The notes under the pieces: generated by a model
Told to the model about the DNA's origin: nothing
Databases searched by the model: none
What the model saw: the letters and a program-made list of their open reading frames with translations, nothing else
Shown: positions 48,558 through 56,639 of the stretch, one piece after another
How positions within the stretch are numbered: position 1 is the first letter of the stretch
Layout of the letters: each line of letters opens with the position of its first letter
Assembly: GCA_018613055.1 (NCBI GenBank)
Contig: JAGGQZ010000014.1
Span: 1-64,000, forward strand
DNA: 64,000 nucleotides
Direction: 5' to 3'
Origin: Chryseobacterium sp. ISL-80
Lineage (GTDB): Bacteria; Bacillota; Bacilli; Bacillales; Cytobacillaceae
Made by a program: the position numbers and the translations under genes

Positions 48558-49394
48558 TCATATTTTCGTAAAAATAATACCAAGCAAGGCTGAAAAAATT
48601 CCAATAAGCTGGTACATTTTGATTTTCTCCTTAAAAAGCCAGATGCCAGCAAGTATGACCACCAGGCAATTCAGGCTGACAATCGGGAAGATGATGCTGG
48701 CTGTTCCCTCTTGTAATGAATAAAAGTAACAGCTGTAGCCGATGACACTGATCAATCCAACGAGTGAACCGATATTGGCCTCTGTACGCTGCCAATGCTC
48801 TTTTCCCCGAATGCTGTTAATCCCCAAATAAATACTTCCGCCTCCATACATGCAAATTAATGTATTAAGCGAACTGATTTGTAAATAAGAAGTAGTCTTC
48901 ATCAAGATTCCTAAAATCCCGAACGAAAGAATGGCCAAAAGTACCCGGAAAAGCCATGGACCATACTCGGTTCCGCGGTTCGAACCTGGCGAATATTGAA
49001 TCACTAAGGCCGAGCCCAGTATGAAAACAATCCCTAGCCATTGGAGCAGGCTGATCTGTTCGTGAAAAATAATCGCTGCACCGAGAATCGGAAAGATTGC
49101 GTTTGCACCTACCAGAGGCGATGTCAGGCTGGCCGGTCCGTTCTCAAAGGCCCTCGACATTTGGATATTCCCATTCGCATTCAATATCCCAATCAGGCCG
49201 CCAAGGACCATTGCAAGTAAGTTAAATTCCAGCGCCCCAGACACCACTCCATAACCAAGGGTGACCAGAAAGGCTACCAAGTAAAAGAAAAATTGAATAT
49301 GTACCTTTGATAGATGTCGTGCTGTACTCCATTTAAATATCGTATTATTGATCCCAAAGCTTAACGTCGTTACTAATGCCGCGGCAATCCACAT
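48558..49394 (-). CDS. EamA/DMT-family transporter, ten helices
   Basis: A 278-residue permease with ten predicted membrane helices in two EamA repeats (about 1-133 and 145-278). The start is MWIAAALVTTLSFGINNTIF, and both repeats have the expected PLV/PIV motifs near the middle (TSPLVGANAIFPILG, IIFPIVSLNCLVV). It probably exports or imports a small metabolite; the substrate cannot be told. Its last 45 codons and its terminator are repeated at 52713-52878. Confidence 0.85.
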   Translation of the reverse strand: MWIAAALVTTLSFGINNTIFKWSTARHLSKVHIQFFFYLVAFLVTLGYGVVSGALEFNLLAMVLGGLIGILNANGNIQMSRAFENGPASLTSPLVGANAIFPILGAAIIFHEQISLLQWLGIVFILGSALVIQYSPGSNRGTEYGPWLFRVLLAILSFGILGILMKTTSYLQISSLNTLICMYGGGSIYLGINSIRGKEHWQRTEANIGSLVGLISVIGYSCYFYSLQEGTASIIFPIVSLNCLVVILAGIWLFKEKIKMYQLIGIFSALLGIIFTKI

Positions 49395-49481
49395 GCTGAT
49401 CCTTCTCTCTCTATCACTTTGACTCCCTCATTTTAAGACTCTATCAGTGTATTCGCAATCTATTTTTTCGTGTTTCTAAAT

Positions 49482-49513
49482 AAAAAAAAGAACCTCAATA
49501 AAGGTTCTTTTAA
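49482..49513 (-). terminator. Terminator of the sigma/anti-sigma operon
   Basis: On the minus strand, AAGAACCT-TTATTG-AGGTTCTT is followed by an eight-T run, about 125 bases after the anti-sigma stop. Confidence 0.8.
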
Positions 49514-49638
49514 CTTAGCCTGATAAAAAAGTGCCCCTATCCAGAGTTTCCTGTGTTTCAATAGATTTTAATGAATGAACATTCCTCGCCTTTTTCTTCT
49601 GTTCGTCCTGGTTTTCATTTATTATTTTTGGTTGTCTT

Positions 49639-50409
49639 TTATTCTGGATTTTGCGGTTGAAGTGGGTTGTTTTCTAAAATGTTTTCTACTTCTTCATACC
49701 CCTCTGGAAATGCATAGTTATATCTAGCTGGAAGTGAAAAAACATACTTATTATTTTGTCCCAGGATGGACGGGCGAACAGGTGCTGCCCCAATATGAAA
49801 TTCTTCCTTTTCAAGTAAGGACCACTGATCAAGTGTAAAAATCATGATCGGAATATCTTGTTTCGGTTTTTCCTCCGTCCAATCAGGACGTCTAATTGAA
49901 AGGATTTGGCCACTTTCAATTATTTGTTGATCAGCAGAAATCCCTTCCCAGGAATCAGAGACAATCTTGTAGCCCTCCCAACTTTTTGGAAGTTCAAAGT
50001 TGAATCCATATTCTGTATTTTCATAAAGAATAGTATCTGTTACTTTATCATTAGGTTCATTCTGATCTATAGGATCTTTATCATCGTCAACTTGGTTTTC
50101 ACCCATGGGAGGATGTTCCGTGCTTTGTTGCCCTTGTTGATTTGAATCAGGACTTGATGAACGTTCCTCATTTAACGGAATAATAAGAATGGCGAATAAC
50201 ACAATGGCAGCAACACTCGCTAAACCCGCAATAAACCTCTTCATTATCGCAGCTCTCCTTTTTTTCTTCTTACCATTTGACCTTGTAAATTGCAGCAGAT
50301 TTTCATGGATCATATCTTGTGTATCCTTAGTGAACTTTTTATCATAATCAGGTTCTGGTAATGATTTGATTTTTCTCTCTAAATCATAAAATTTCTCATG
50401 GTCTTTCAT
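49639..50409 (-). CDS. Putative membrane-anchored anti-sigma factor
   Basis: A 256-residue protein with one membrane helix (about residues 57-77, AGLASVAAIVLFAILIIPL) between a basic cytoplasmic N-terminus and an extracellular part. The extracellular part begins with an acidic, Pro/Gln-rich linker (about 82-120) and ends in a folded domain (YENTEYGFNFELPKSWEGYK ...). Its position, overlapping the ECF sigma gene by four bases, marks it as the cognate anti-sigma factor. No zinc-binding HxxxCxxC motif is seen, so it is not a ZAS-type protein. Confidence 0.78.
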   Translation of the reverse strand: MKDHEKFYDLERKIKSLPEPDYDKKFTKDTQDMIHENLLQFTRSNGKKKKRRAAIMKRFIAGLASVAAIVLFAILIIPLNEERSSSPDSNQQGQQSTEHPPMGENQVDDDKDPIDQNEPNDKVTDTILYENTEYGFNFELPKSWEGYKIVSDSWEGISADQQIIESGQILSIRRPDWTEEKPKQDIPIMIFTLDQWSLLEKEEFHIGAAPVRPSILGQNNKYVFSLPARYNYAFPEGYEEVENILENNPLQPQNPE

Positions 50410-50906
50410 AGTGAAAATCCTCCTTCGCTTTTTTGCAGGATCTTTAACGCACGATGGTAGGTAATACGCACCTTATTTTCGGTCCAATTTAAAATGGATG
50501 CTGTTTCAGATACAGAAAGTTCTTTAATCCCTCTAAGGATGATGACTTCCCGATAATTTGCTTTAAGCGATTGGACTGCTTGATAAAGCAATCTGTTATT
50601 TTCATTAAGCTGGAGGATTTCCTCAGGCGTTGCCTTATCTGTTTGCTCATCCCAGAACCTGATCATTTGCTTCATCCTAAGACGCTTCCTTTTTCTAATT
50701 TCATCTATCCCCACATGGCGCGCAATCGAAAAAAGCCAGGTTTTAGGACTAGATTTTTCCTGATACGTATCAAAGCCCTTAATGGCCCGGATAAAAACCT
50801 CCTGCACAAGATCTTCCACATCACTTGACCCGATATAATAAACTAAAAAATGGTATATATCCTTGTTGTACAAGTAAAACCACTCTGAAATTTTGTTGCT
50901 AATCAT
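50406..50906 (-). CDS. ECF-family RNA polymerase sigma factor
   Basis: A 166-residue sigma-70 factor with regions 2 and 4 only. Region 2 covers about residues 10-80 (VEDLVQEVFIRAIKGFDTYQ, then PKTWLFSIARHVGIDEIRKR), and region 4 about 105-158 (LSVSETASILNWTENKVRIT). It resembles the SigX-type extracytoplasmic-function sigma factors of Bacillus. The downstream overlapping gene is its likely anti-sigma factor. A TGAAAT-N16-CGAC promoter upstream suggests it transcribes its own operon. Confidence 0.9.
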   Translation of the reverse strand: MISNKISEWFYLYNKDIYHFLVYYIGSSDVEDLVQEVFIRAIKGFDTYQEKSSPKTWLFSIARHVGIDEIRKRKRLRMKQMIRFWDEQTDKATPEEILQLNENNRLLYQAVQSLKANYREVIILRGIKELSVSETASILNWTENKVRITYHRALKILQKSEGGFSL

Positions 50907-50954
50907 CAGCTGGTCAACTCCATTTTCCCATCAATTTTTTATACTTATAAATTA

Positions 50955-50980
50955 GTCGAATCCGCACAACATTTATTTCA
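50955..50980 (-). promoter_or_regulatory. ECF-type autoregulatory promoter candidate
   Basis: On the minus strand, TGAAAT (50980-50975), 16 bases, then CGAC (50958-50955). This resembles the TGAAAC-N16-CGTC promoters of Bacillus ECF sigma factors. It lies about 50 bases before the sigma gene start. Confidence 0.6.
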
Positions 50981-51052
50981 CTTATTACGATTATTTTTAA
51001 GAATTATTTTTAATTAGTTTAATATGAAAATTGATGTCCCACGCTAAGATAA

Positions 51053-51141
51053 ATAAAAAAAGCAACGGAACTTATTCTCCATTGCTTTTCTGTTGATATT
51101 TTAATTGTGATCGCTAAAGCTCCCCATTGTTTCTCCTTTTG
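51053..51141 (-). pseudogene. Decayed 3' end of an ASCH-domain gene with its terminator
   Basis: On the minus strand, QKEKQWGALAITIK is encoded (about 51138-51097), then a one-base insertion breaks the frame, then the GCAATGGAG...TTGCTTTTTTT hairpin. This matches the last codons and terminator of the intact ASCH gene at 55154-55513. Homology stops where a half GACGGTT repeat begins (51141). Confidence 0.7.
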
Positions 51142-51180
51142 TGGGACACGAGAACCGTTCCCTAGTCTACTCTTGTCTAG
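51141..51180. repeat. Half copy of the GACGGTT element
   Basis: GTGGGACACGAGAACCGTTC followed by CCTAGTCTACTCTTGTCTA matches the right arm of the complete elements at 38.4 and 45.1 kb. It overlaps the 3' end of the following minus-strand gene. Confidence 0.6.
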
Positions 51181-51898
51181 ATTTCAATCCTGTCATTTCA
51201 AAAAATTCAGGTTCTGCCTTCATCAACTTCAGGCCCATTTCCGATTGAAAATAGAGTTCAATTTCATCTCCATAGAGAACTTTTATGGTCTTCTCCCCAA
51301 TAACAATGGCACCGGTTTTTTGTCCTTTTGGAGATTCCCCTTCCCAATCAATAGCATCATTAATGAATCCTACAATCTTTTGTATTTTTTCATGATCGTC
51401 CACTACCACGCAGCCTTCTTCATTTACAGTATCATAAATACAGAGACTATCTGGAACTTCATTTATCCACTTAGTAGCATGGTGAATCGGAGTTTGGTCA
51501 AACATTACTTCCGTTTGATCTTCATACTGATTATACGAAGCACTAACGCTCAGTTCTCCCACGAACCCCTCTTTGGTCCAGCGTGAATCAAATCCTCCCC
51601 AATCATTCTCCGAGTCATTATCATCAAGCGCGGAACCACTGTATTCCTTTACCCATCCGAGCGAAGGGAGTTCCTTAAAGTAAAAATCATAAATGTCTTG
51701 CCAATGATCTCCTTCAATTACATAATGCGTTCTTGTAGGCTCCAACCCTTTATATAAGGGAATATCTTCGTGCTGCTCAGGAATGATGGACATCCCCAAG
51801 TAAGTTTCATCTGTCATTTTCTGATGCACCAACCAACTTCCAACAATCAACAAAACGACTAAAACACCAACAATGACATTTTTTCTCCCCATACTCAA
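51167..51898 (-). CDS. Membrane-anchored protein of unknown function
   Basis: A 243-residue protein with one N-terminal membrane helix (about residues 6-24, VIVGVLVVLLIVGSWLV) and an extracytoplasmic domain rich in acidic and aromatic residues. Two halves can be seen: one with LGMSIIPEQHEDIPLYKG ... YFKELPSLGWVKEY, the other with IDWEGESPKGQKTGAIVIG ... LYFQSEMGLKLMKAE. I recognise no family. Its stop overlaps the edge of a half repeat. The next gene on the strand begins 15 bases upstream, so the two may be co-transcribed. Confidence 0.6.
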   Translation of the reverse strand: MSMGRKNVIVGVLVVLLIVGSWLVHQKMTDETYLGMSIIPEQHEDIPLYKGLEPTRTHYVIEGDHWQDIYDFYFKELPSLGWVKEYSGSALDDNDSENDWGGFDSRWTKEGFVGELSVSASYNQYEDQTEVMFDQTPIHHATKWINEVPDSLCIYDTVNEEGCVVVDDHEKIQKIVGFINDAIDWEGESPKGQKTGAIVIGEKTIKVLYGDEIELYFQSEMGLKLMKAEPEFFEMTGLKSRQE

Positions 51899-51913
51899 AC
51901 CTCTTTTCTTCTA

Positions 51914-52549
51914 TTACATAGAAATACCCTTTTGGTTTATTGAGCAAGATAACTTTTCAATCCATCCAGTACAGACCTTGTAGGAAGCCTGGAAAATCGG
52001 ACTCTGGATAAATGTATAAATGAAGGTGAAAATAAAGACCGGCCCGCCCAGTAATAGGGCAACCACCAGCACAATACTCTCCACAATGATTCGCACTCTG
52101 CTGATTGAATACCCGAGCTTAACTGAAATCGCAAGCATAAACCCGTCTCTTGGACCTGATCCGATTCGGGCAGCATTATACATTCCGCCTCCAAACCCCA
52201 TGATGAACACACCAAGCAGCAATACCAAAACATCAAACATGAGCGTGGAAGCCTGGGGCAAAACATCCAGCCAGAGAAAAAAGTCAACCATCGTGCCAAC
52301 CATCAGCGCATTAATAAAAGTACCAACGTTAACATAAGTACGATCAATCAAAAGCGTTACAACAACTAACATGACACCAAAAATCACGTTCCATGTTCCG
52401 ATTGTTAATCCAAACTTATCATAAAGTGCAATATTCAATACATCCCAAGGATGGATCCCTAAGTACTTAACCTTGATTGCCACCGCTATACCGTAACTAA
52501 AAAGGATAAGACCAATTATAAAAAAGGGGATTTGTATTTTAAGTTTCAT
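51914..52549 (-). CDS. YczE/YyaS-like membrane protein
   Basis: A 211-residue integral membrane protein with about five helices. It has the family pattern LGIHPWDVLNIALYDKFGLTIG (given here as LGIHPWDVLNIALY), then TYVNVGTFINALMVGTMVDF, ARIGSGPRDGFMLAISVKLG and GGPVFIFTFIYTFIQSPIFQ. The ARIGSGPRDG motif is typical of the YczE family of Bacillus. Some members are needed for antibiotic synthesis, but the function is not known here. The ATG at 52549 is favoured; a GTG at 52558 is in frame. Confidence 0.82.
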   Translation of the reverse strand: MKLKIQIPFFIIGLILFSYGIAVAIKVKYLGIHPWDVLNIALYDKFGLTIGTWNVIFGVMLVVVTLLIDRTYVNVGTFINALMVGTMVDFFLWLDVLPQASTLMFDVLVLLLGVFIMGFGGGMYNAARIGSGPRDGFMLAISVKLGYSISRVRIIVESIVLVVALLLGGPVFIFTFIYTFIQSPIFQASYKVCTGWIEKLSCSINQKGISM

Positions 52550-52712
52550 TTTTATCACTTCATTTCTATAAACTTGGTTACTGAACTAAGTTTAAATCAA
52601 CACGGAATGCATTTAAAGCAGAAATTTCCATAAGTTAGAAAACGAGATTAAAGACCCTATTCATTTCACGGTTTGTGCAAACAATAATCTTAACCTCCCC
52701 TGTTTCCCCATA

Positions 52713-52741
52713 GAAAAAGGCAACCGTTGGCGGCTGCCTTT
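52713..52741 (-). terminator. Duplicated terminator hairpin
   Basis: GGCAACCGTT-GGC-GGCTGCC with flanking A and T runs, the same hairpin as the one after the intact EamA gene at 48.5 kb. Confidence 0.75.
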
Positions 52742-52745
52742 TATC

Positions 52746-52878
52746 TCAAATTTTTGTAAAAGTAATCCCAAGCAAAGCTGAAAAAATTCCAACAAGCTGG
52801 TACTTTTTGATTTTCTCCTTAAAAAGCCAGATGCCAGCAAGTATGACGACAAGGCAATTCAGGCTGACAATCGGGAAG
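52746..52878 (-). pseudogene. C-terminal fragment of an EamA transporter
   Basis: The last 44 codons are preserved in frame: FPIVSLNCLVVILAGIWLFK, then EKIKKYQLVGIFSALLGITF and TKI. This is nearly identical to the end of the intact gene at 48558-49394, with matching terminator. The rest of the gene is absent: the fragment begins three bases after the stop of the haloperoxidase-like gene, marking a rearrangement breakpoint. Confidence 0.85.
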
Positions 52879-52881
52879 CAT

Positions 52882-53775
52882 TCACTTCCGTTTTTTTAAG
52901 AGAGGCTTTGGAACATTCACATTTTCAAATAACTTTTTGGATTCTGACTTTATGAGGGAAGTACATTCTGCAGAAAAATCAAAAGGAATAAATTGTTCGA
53001 AATCTATGGCGAAAATATCAGCATCAAAATCTTCCCTGTACTGCTGATCAATTGCCCGCATGTCATGGTCTTGTTCTCTCTTTAAAAGTTTAATAATCTG
53101 ATGTCCGATGGCTCTTCCTAATTCAATTCCTTCTGAGTTGTCAGAAGGAAAATGGACCCCGGCAAGTAAACGGCTTATTGCATCTTCCTCAGCAATTCTT
53201 TCCAGCTTCTTTTTTTCAGCAGGAAAGTAATAACTCAAGATGACTTCCGCACAACCAGACACTGCAGCATGTCCTGACGGATATGTTGGGAACCTGGGGG
53301 TACACAAAACGGTTTCCAATTCCTGATCATACTGATTCGGCCTTGCAACATTCCATTCATACTTCAAATCCCATACAACAACCATTGTATCATTGATTGC
53401 TCCATGCAATACGGCCTGGATTCGAGCCGCCTGGGTAGGAGTAACATTATACGTATCTATTAAGCGGTCAGCAACAGGAGTCCACTGTTTAGTCGGTACT
53501 CCTGTCCCATAATAGATAGCTATTTTCTCCTGGGTTGGAGTTAGATTCTCGAGTGTCCGCTGTACGACCTTCAGTTCTTTTTCAAAGTGTATCAATCGTG
53601 GATGTCTTATGGGAAGCCTCAGTCTTTGCCCAAAAGGATCAGAAAAATATCCTTCTTCATCTCTTTTCAAAAAAAATAGCGGCCACCGTCCCGCTAAAGG
53701 TGTAACCGGATCGCGTGGAGGTGATTCTTCTCCAGCATATGGTACTTCAGACCACTTTAAATAACTATATCTCAA
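52882..53775 (-). CDS. Vanadium-haloperoxidase / PAP2-superfamily protein
   Basis: A 297-residue protein with the three PAP2/haloperoxidase motifs in order: KYEWNVARPNQ (K...RP), TYPSGHAAVSG (PSGH) and SRLLAGVHFPSDNSEG (SR...H). These residues bind phosphate or vanadate, so it may be a vanadium-dependent haloperoxidase or an acid phosphatase. It has no signal peptide or membrane helices, unlike lipid phosphatases. Translation starts at a TTG (53775) 8 bases after GGAGGTG. Its stop abuts an EamA gene fragment. Confidence 0.82.
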   Translation of the reverse strand: MRYSYLKWSEVPYAGEESPPRDPVTPLAGRWPLFFLKRDEEGYFSDPFGQRLRLPIRHPRLIHFEKELKVVQRTLENLTPTQEKIAIYYGTGVPTKQWTPVADRLIDTYNVTPTQAARIQAVLHGAINDTMVVVWDLKYEWNVARPNQYDQELETVLCTPRFPTYPSGHAAVSGCAEVILSYYFPAEKKKLERIAEEDAISRLLAGVHFPSDNSEGIELGRAIGHQIIKLLKREQDHDMRAIDQQYREDFDADIFAIDFEQFIPFDFSAECTSLIKSESKKLFENVNVPKPLLKKRK

Positions 53776-53864
53776 ATGTTTTCACCTCCAGATTTTTTTA
53801 TCATTATATGAATGAAAATAAAATGTGGATAGGCTTTGGCGGATTAATTGGAGGGTCATAGGGA

Positions 53865-53960
53865 CGGTTCACGAATATATAGAATTAGCTTCTCACCGGC
53901 TCCTCTCCTTTTCCCCCCGAAAAAAAGCATAGGGTACGTCCCCATGCTTCCTTTGCGTCT
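53865..53960. repeat. Composite intergenic repeat (type B), second copy
   Basis: ATAGGGACGGTTCACGAATA, then GAATTAGCTTCTCAC and GCTCCTCTCC, ending with AAGCATAGGG-TACGT-CCCCATGCTT. It matches the copy at 39018-39133. A further GACGCAAGAACCGTTTTTAG half core follows at about 53986. Confidence 0.7.
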
Positions 53961-54025
53961 CTAGCATTAACATAATTTCGCATTTAGTGAGACGCAAGAA
54001 CCGTTTTTAGAATTGGCTTTATAAT

Positions 54026-54685
54026 TTACTCAATGCCGCGCGTTTTCACACGGATCATACTAATTCCTAATACTGTGGCCGGAAAAAGTGCCAGGACAGC
54101 ACCTATAAAAAACTGATAAGATTCCTTTACCGTATCTGGCTGGGTGAAGATTTTATACCTTATGACATTGAGTGTGATAAATATTAACGCAATAATAACC
54201 ACGGCTATAATGGTTCCTGCCACATACGCCTTGTAACTATTCACTCTCCGTAGTTTTGGGGAAGAAATAAATAGAGACAAAAAAACATAAATGACAGCAC
54301 TAGCAAAATATACAACTAGGGTTAACCAAGAGTAGTTTACCTCCTCAATAATTTGCCCCTCCCTAACTCCCAATGTATACATTCCGGTTGAAGTCAGGAG
54401 GAGCTGAAAGCTTATGACAAGCAGGAAAAAGAAGAAGTGGTATCCTCCATTAACCCAGGATAAGTTCTTTTTAGAAAGTGTTAATCCATAGACAAAGAGC
54501 ATAATCGAACAGATTAGCAGAATGATGGAACTTATTTTCAACCAACTTGGCAGCGTCGAGATTGATTGTATATTGATCACTGAAATAAACAGACTGATTA
54601 TGAAAAAAGCAATAATTACAAATCTGAAGTTTTTTTGCATCTCTTCTTGAGTTGTATGTACTGACCGGGCTTTTACCGACTTCAT
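54026..54685 (-). CDS. Multi-helix membrane protein of unknown function
   Basis: A 219-residue integral membrane protein with about six hydrophobic helices (first at residues 20-38, last at about 190-208). It has a basic, Gln-rich N-terminus (MKSVKARSVHTTQEEMQKNF). It starts 8 bases after AAAGGAG, and the DUF3784-like gene lies upstream on the same strand, so the two may be co-transcribed. I recognise no family. Confidence 0.6.
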   Translation of the reverse strand: MKSVKARSVHTTQEEMQKNFRFVIIAFFIISLFISVINIQSISTLPSWLKISSIILLICSIMLFVYGLTLSKKNLSWVNGGYHFFFFLLVISFQLLLTSTGMYTLGVREGQIIEEVNYSWLTLVVYFASAVIYVFLSLFISSPKLRRVNSYKAYVAGTIIAVVIIALIFITLNVIRYKIFTQPDTVKESYQFFIGAVLALFPATVLGISMIRVKTRGIE

Positions 54686-54743
54686 TGTAAACTCCTTTCT
54701 GTCTTAGTTACAGAGACAAACTTTCATGATATCCCGCCTCAAG

Positions 54744-55052
54744 TTATTCAGGCTTACTCATTTGGGTTACAACCATCAAAAATAGAATTGCCAGCACATG
54801 CAATCCGGTTAGAATCCCATATAACAAGGCATCAACCGGCATGACATACAAGCTGACAGCAATTAGTATGATCGTCTCGAACCCAAATAAGATAATCACC
54901 AGCCCAATCCGCTTTGCCAATAATTTCTCATTGTTCACTTTGTCCTTCGCATAACCCGCTAAAAAAGAGACACTTCCCTTTCTCCATATGAACAGACCAA
55001 GCAGGATAAAGAAACTTCCCAACAGACCACCGTAAACCATTTTGGCAATCAT
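54744..55052 (-). CDS. DUF3784-like small membrane protein
   Basis: A 102-residue protein with three membrane helices (about 5-22, 46-66 and 74-95). The segment between helices one and two (LAGYAKDKVNNEKLLAKRIG) resembles the 'intracellular YN..s.eEk.k.d.kkl' loop of DUF3784 proteins. The function is unknown. The ATG follows AAGGGGT closely. It lies about 60 bases ahead of the six-helix membrane gene. Confidence 0.6.
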   Translation of the reverse strand: MIAKMVYGGLLGSFFILLGLFIWRKGSVSFLAGYAKDKVNNEKLLAKRIGLVIILFGFETIILIAVSLYVMPVDALLYGILTGLHVLAILFLMVVTQMSKPE

Positions 55053-55137
55053 ACCCCTTCGTGAGAATGTTAATATTAGGATACATGGTTTTATTGGAAA
55101 TTTATAGGTGTTTACTGAATTTTCTAGCTAATAATTG

Positions 55138-55169
55138 AAAAAAGCAATGACACTTATCCTCCATTGCTT
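55138..55169 (-). terminator. Terminator of the ASCH gene
   Basis: On the minus strand, AAAGCAATG pairs with CATTGCTTT around a 12-base loop that contains the TAA stop, followed by TTTC. A decayed copy of this hairpin is at 51055-51091. Confidence 0.75.
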
Positions 55170-55513
55170 TTCCGCAGATATTTGATTGTAATGGCTAATG
55201 CGCCCCATTGCTTCTCCTGCTCTGGAGTATAAATTTCATATGTACCGTCCACCATTTCTTTCATTGTCCAGCCTTCACAATCAAAGTCATCGAACGGTAT
55301 GTTTTTATACATCCCTTTAAAGGTATCATAGTGCCGTAGTTCTATTACCTTTACAATCAATGTTTCATCTTGTTCAGGCACCTTAACAAATTCAATCAAA
55401 TCGCCAACTTGAATTTTCCTTCTCTTCTCATCGTTCAAACGAACTTCTACTTTCTTCTTCCCCTTAATGATTGATGGAAAGTAGTCTTCATACAAACCCA
55501 TTCGATGCAGCAT
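55154..55513 (-). CDS. ASCH-domain protein
   Basis: A 119-residue ASCH/PUA-like protein of a subfamily different from the one at 27.3 kb. It has the pattern MGLYEDYFPSIIKGKKKVEV RLNDEKRRKIQVGDLIEF (two adjoining blocks), the strand VIELRHYDTFKGMY and the C-terminal EKQWGALAITIKYL. The GKKxVExRLND motif forms the proposed nucleic-acid or nucleoside cleft. It may act in RNA metabolism; the substrate is unknown. A truncated copy of its 3' end lies at 51.1 kb. Confidence 0.82.
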   Translation of the reverse strand: MLHRMGLYEDYFPSIIKGKKKVEVRLNDEKRRKIQVGDLIEFVKVPEQDETLIVKVIELRHYDTFKGMYKNIPFDDFDCEGWTMKEMVDGTYEIYTPEQEKQWGALAITIKYLRKSNGG

Positions 55514-55697
55514 ATTTTTGCTCCTTTAATGCTTAATATTAGAAGAGAAAGCGAGACTGATTCCGCTGGTTAACAAACTTCCTAAACGCAAGCCAGGAAC
55601 TAGTTATTTTTTCCATTATATCAAATAAAAGTTTAAATAAGGAGGGGATTAGAACGAAAGTATAAGAGAGGAAACTTTACAGCAAGGAGATATTATC

Positions 55698-56498
55698 ATG
55701 TTATTATTTCTTAATTTCTTGAAGAAGAAAAAGACAGAGGCGCCTCCTGTAAAAGCGATGACTGCCGCTCCAAAACAGGTTGCCGTAAGAAAAGGTGAAA
55801 TTGGAGAATACAAGATTGATATACAGCTAGATCAGCTGCCAAAGGACTGCCGATACTTGAGTGACCTTCTGATAAAAAACCCAAAAGCAAAGTCTGGATA
55901 TTCACAGATTGACCATGTTGTGCTGACACCATACGGCATCTTTGTTATTGAGACAAAAAATTATCAAGGAACAATTTACGGGGGGAAAGACAGAAAAACA
56001 TGGTCCGTCAATGGGAAGTTCAAAATGATGAACCCCTTTGTCCAAAACTACGGGCATATAAAAGCACTATCGTCCTTGATTGATCAAAAGTACGAGGAGT
56101 TTTTTGTTTCATTTGTTTCTTTTACTAAGCGATCAACGTTTAAAGTTGATTTAGATTACCGGAAAATACAGTCAAACGAACTGATCGTTTATGATATCGA
56201 GCTATCAGAGTTCATTCACCGAAAGGTTTCCGTTTTAAAAATTCAACACAAAGAACCTCTCCTAAGCGAGAGGGAGATTTCAGTGATTTACGATGTCTTC
56301 TTAAATGCAGATATCAAAGACCCTGCCATTAGACGAGTACACGAGCAGGCATTGAAGGCTGTTACTACAGACACCCCCACTCAAGCAAGTTGTTCAATCT
56401 GTAATAAATACGTGTCTGATAAAGTTAAATCATATTGTTTATCAAACCACAAATTCAATGGAAAGATATATTGTTATGAGCATCAGAAGGATGTTTAA
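55698..56498 (+). CDS. NERD-domain nuclease-related protein with C-terminal zinc-binding cluster
   Basis: A 266-residue protein. Residues about 35-155 form a NERD domain, a restriction-like fold, with the pattern RKGEIGEYKIDIQLDQLPKD, then SQIDHVVLTPYGIFVIETKN (the Asp...E.K catalytic core). The C-terminus (about 232-262) has CSICNKYVSDKVKSYC and HKFNGKIYCYEH, likely zinc ligands. NERD proteins are linked to DNA processing. It carries a hydrophobic, then Lys-rich N-terminal tail. It is the only plus-strand gene in this stretch apart from the EcsC gene. Confidence 0.83.
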   Translation: MLLFLNFLKKKKTEAPPVKAMTAAPKQVAVRKGEIGEYKIDIQLDQLPKDCRYLSDLLIKNPKAKSGYSQIDHVVLTPYGIFVIETKNYQGTIYGGKDRKTWSVNGKFKMMNPFVQNYGHIKALSSLIDQKYEEFFVSFVSFTKRSTFKVDLDYRKIQSNELIVYDIELSEFIHRKVSVLKIQHKEPLLSEREISVIYDVFLNADIKDPAIRRVHEQALKAVTTDTPTQASCSICNKYVSDKVKSYCLSNHKFNGKIYCYEHQKDV

Positions 56499-56639
56499 TA
56501 ACAGGTTATTAAGAAAAAAAGCTTAGGAAGTTCCCAAGCCATTTGTTAGCTATATGAATTATAGTCACTGTCGGCAAACTCGATGAAACCGAATTTGTCG
56601 ACAGTATTTATTTTATATACACTATAAATAGAATAGATT

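Noticed and set aside
51107-51586. Plus-strand 159-codon frame
   Set aside because: Antisense to the membrane-anchored gene and starting inside the ASCH remnant.
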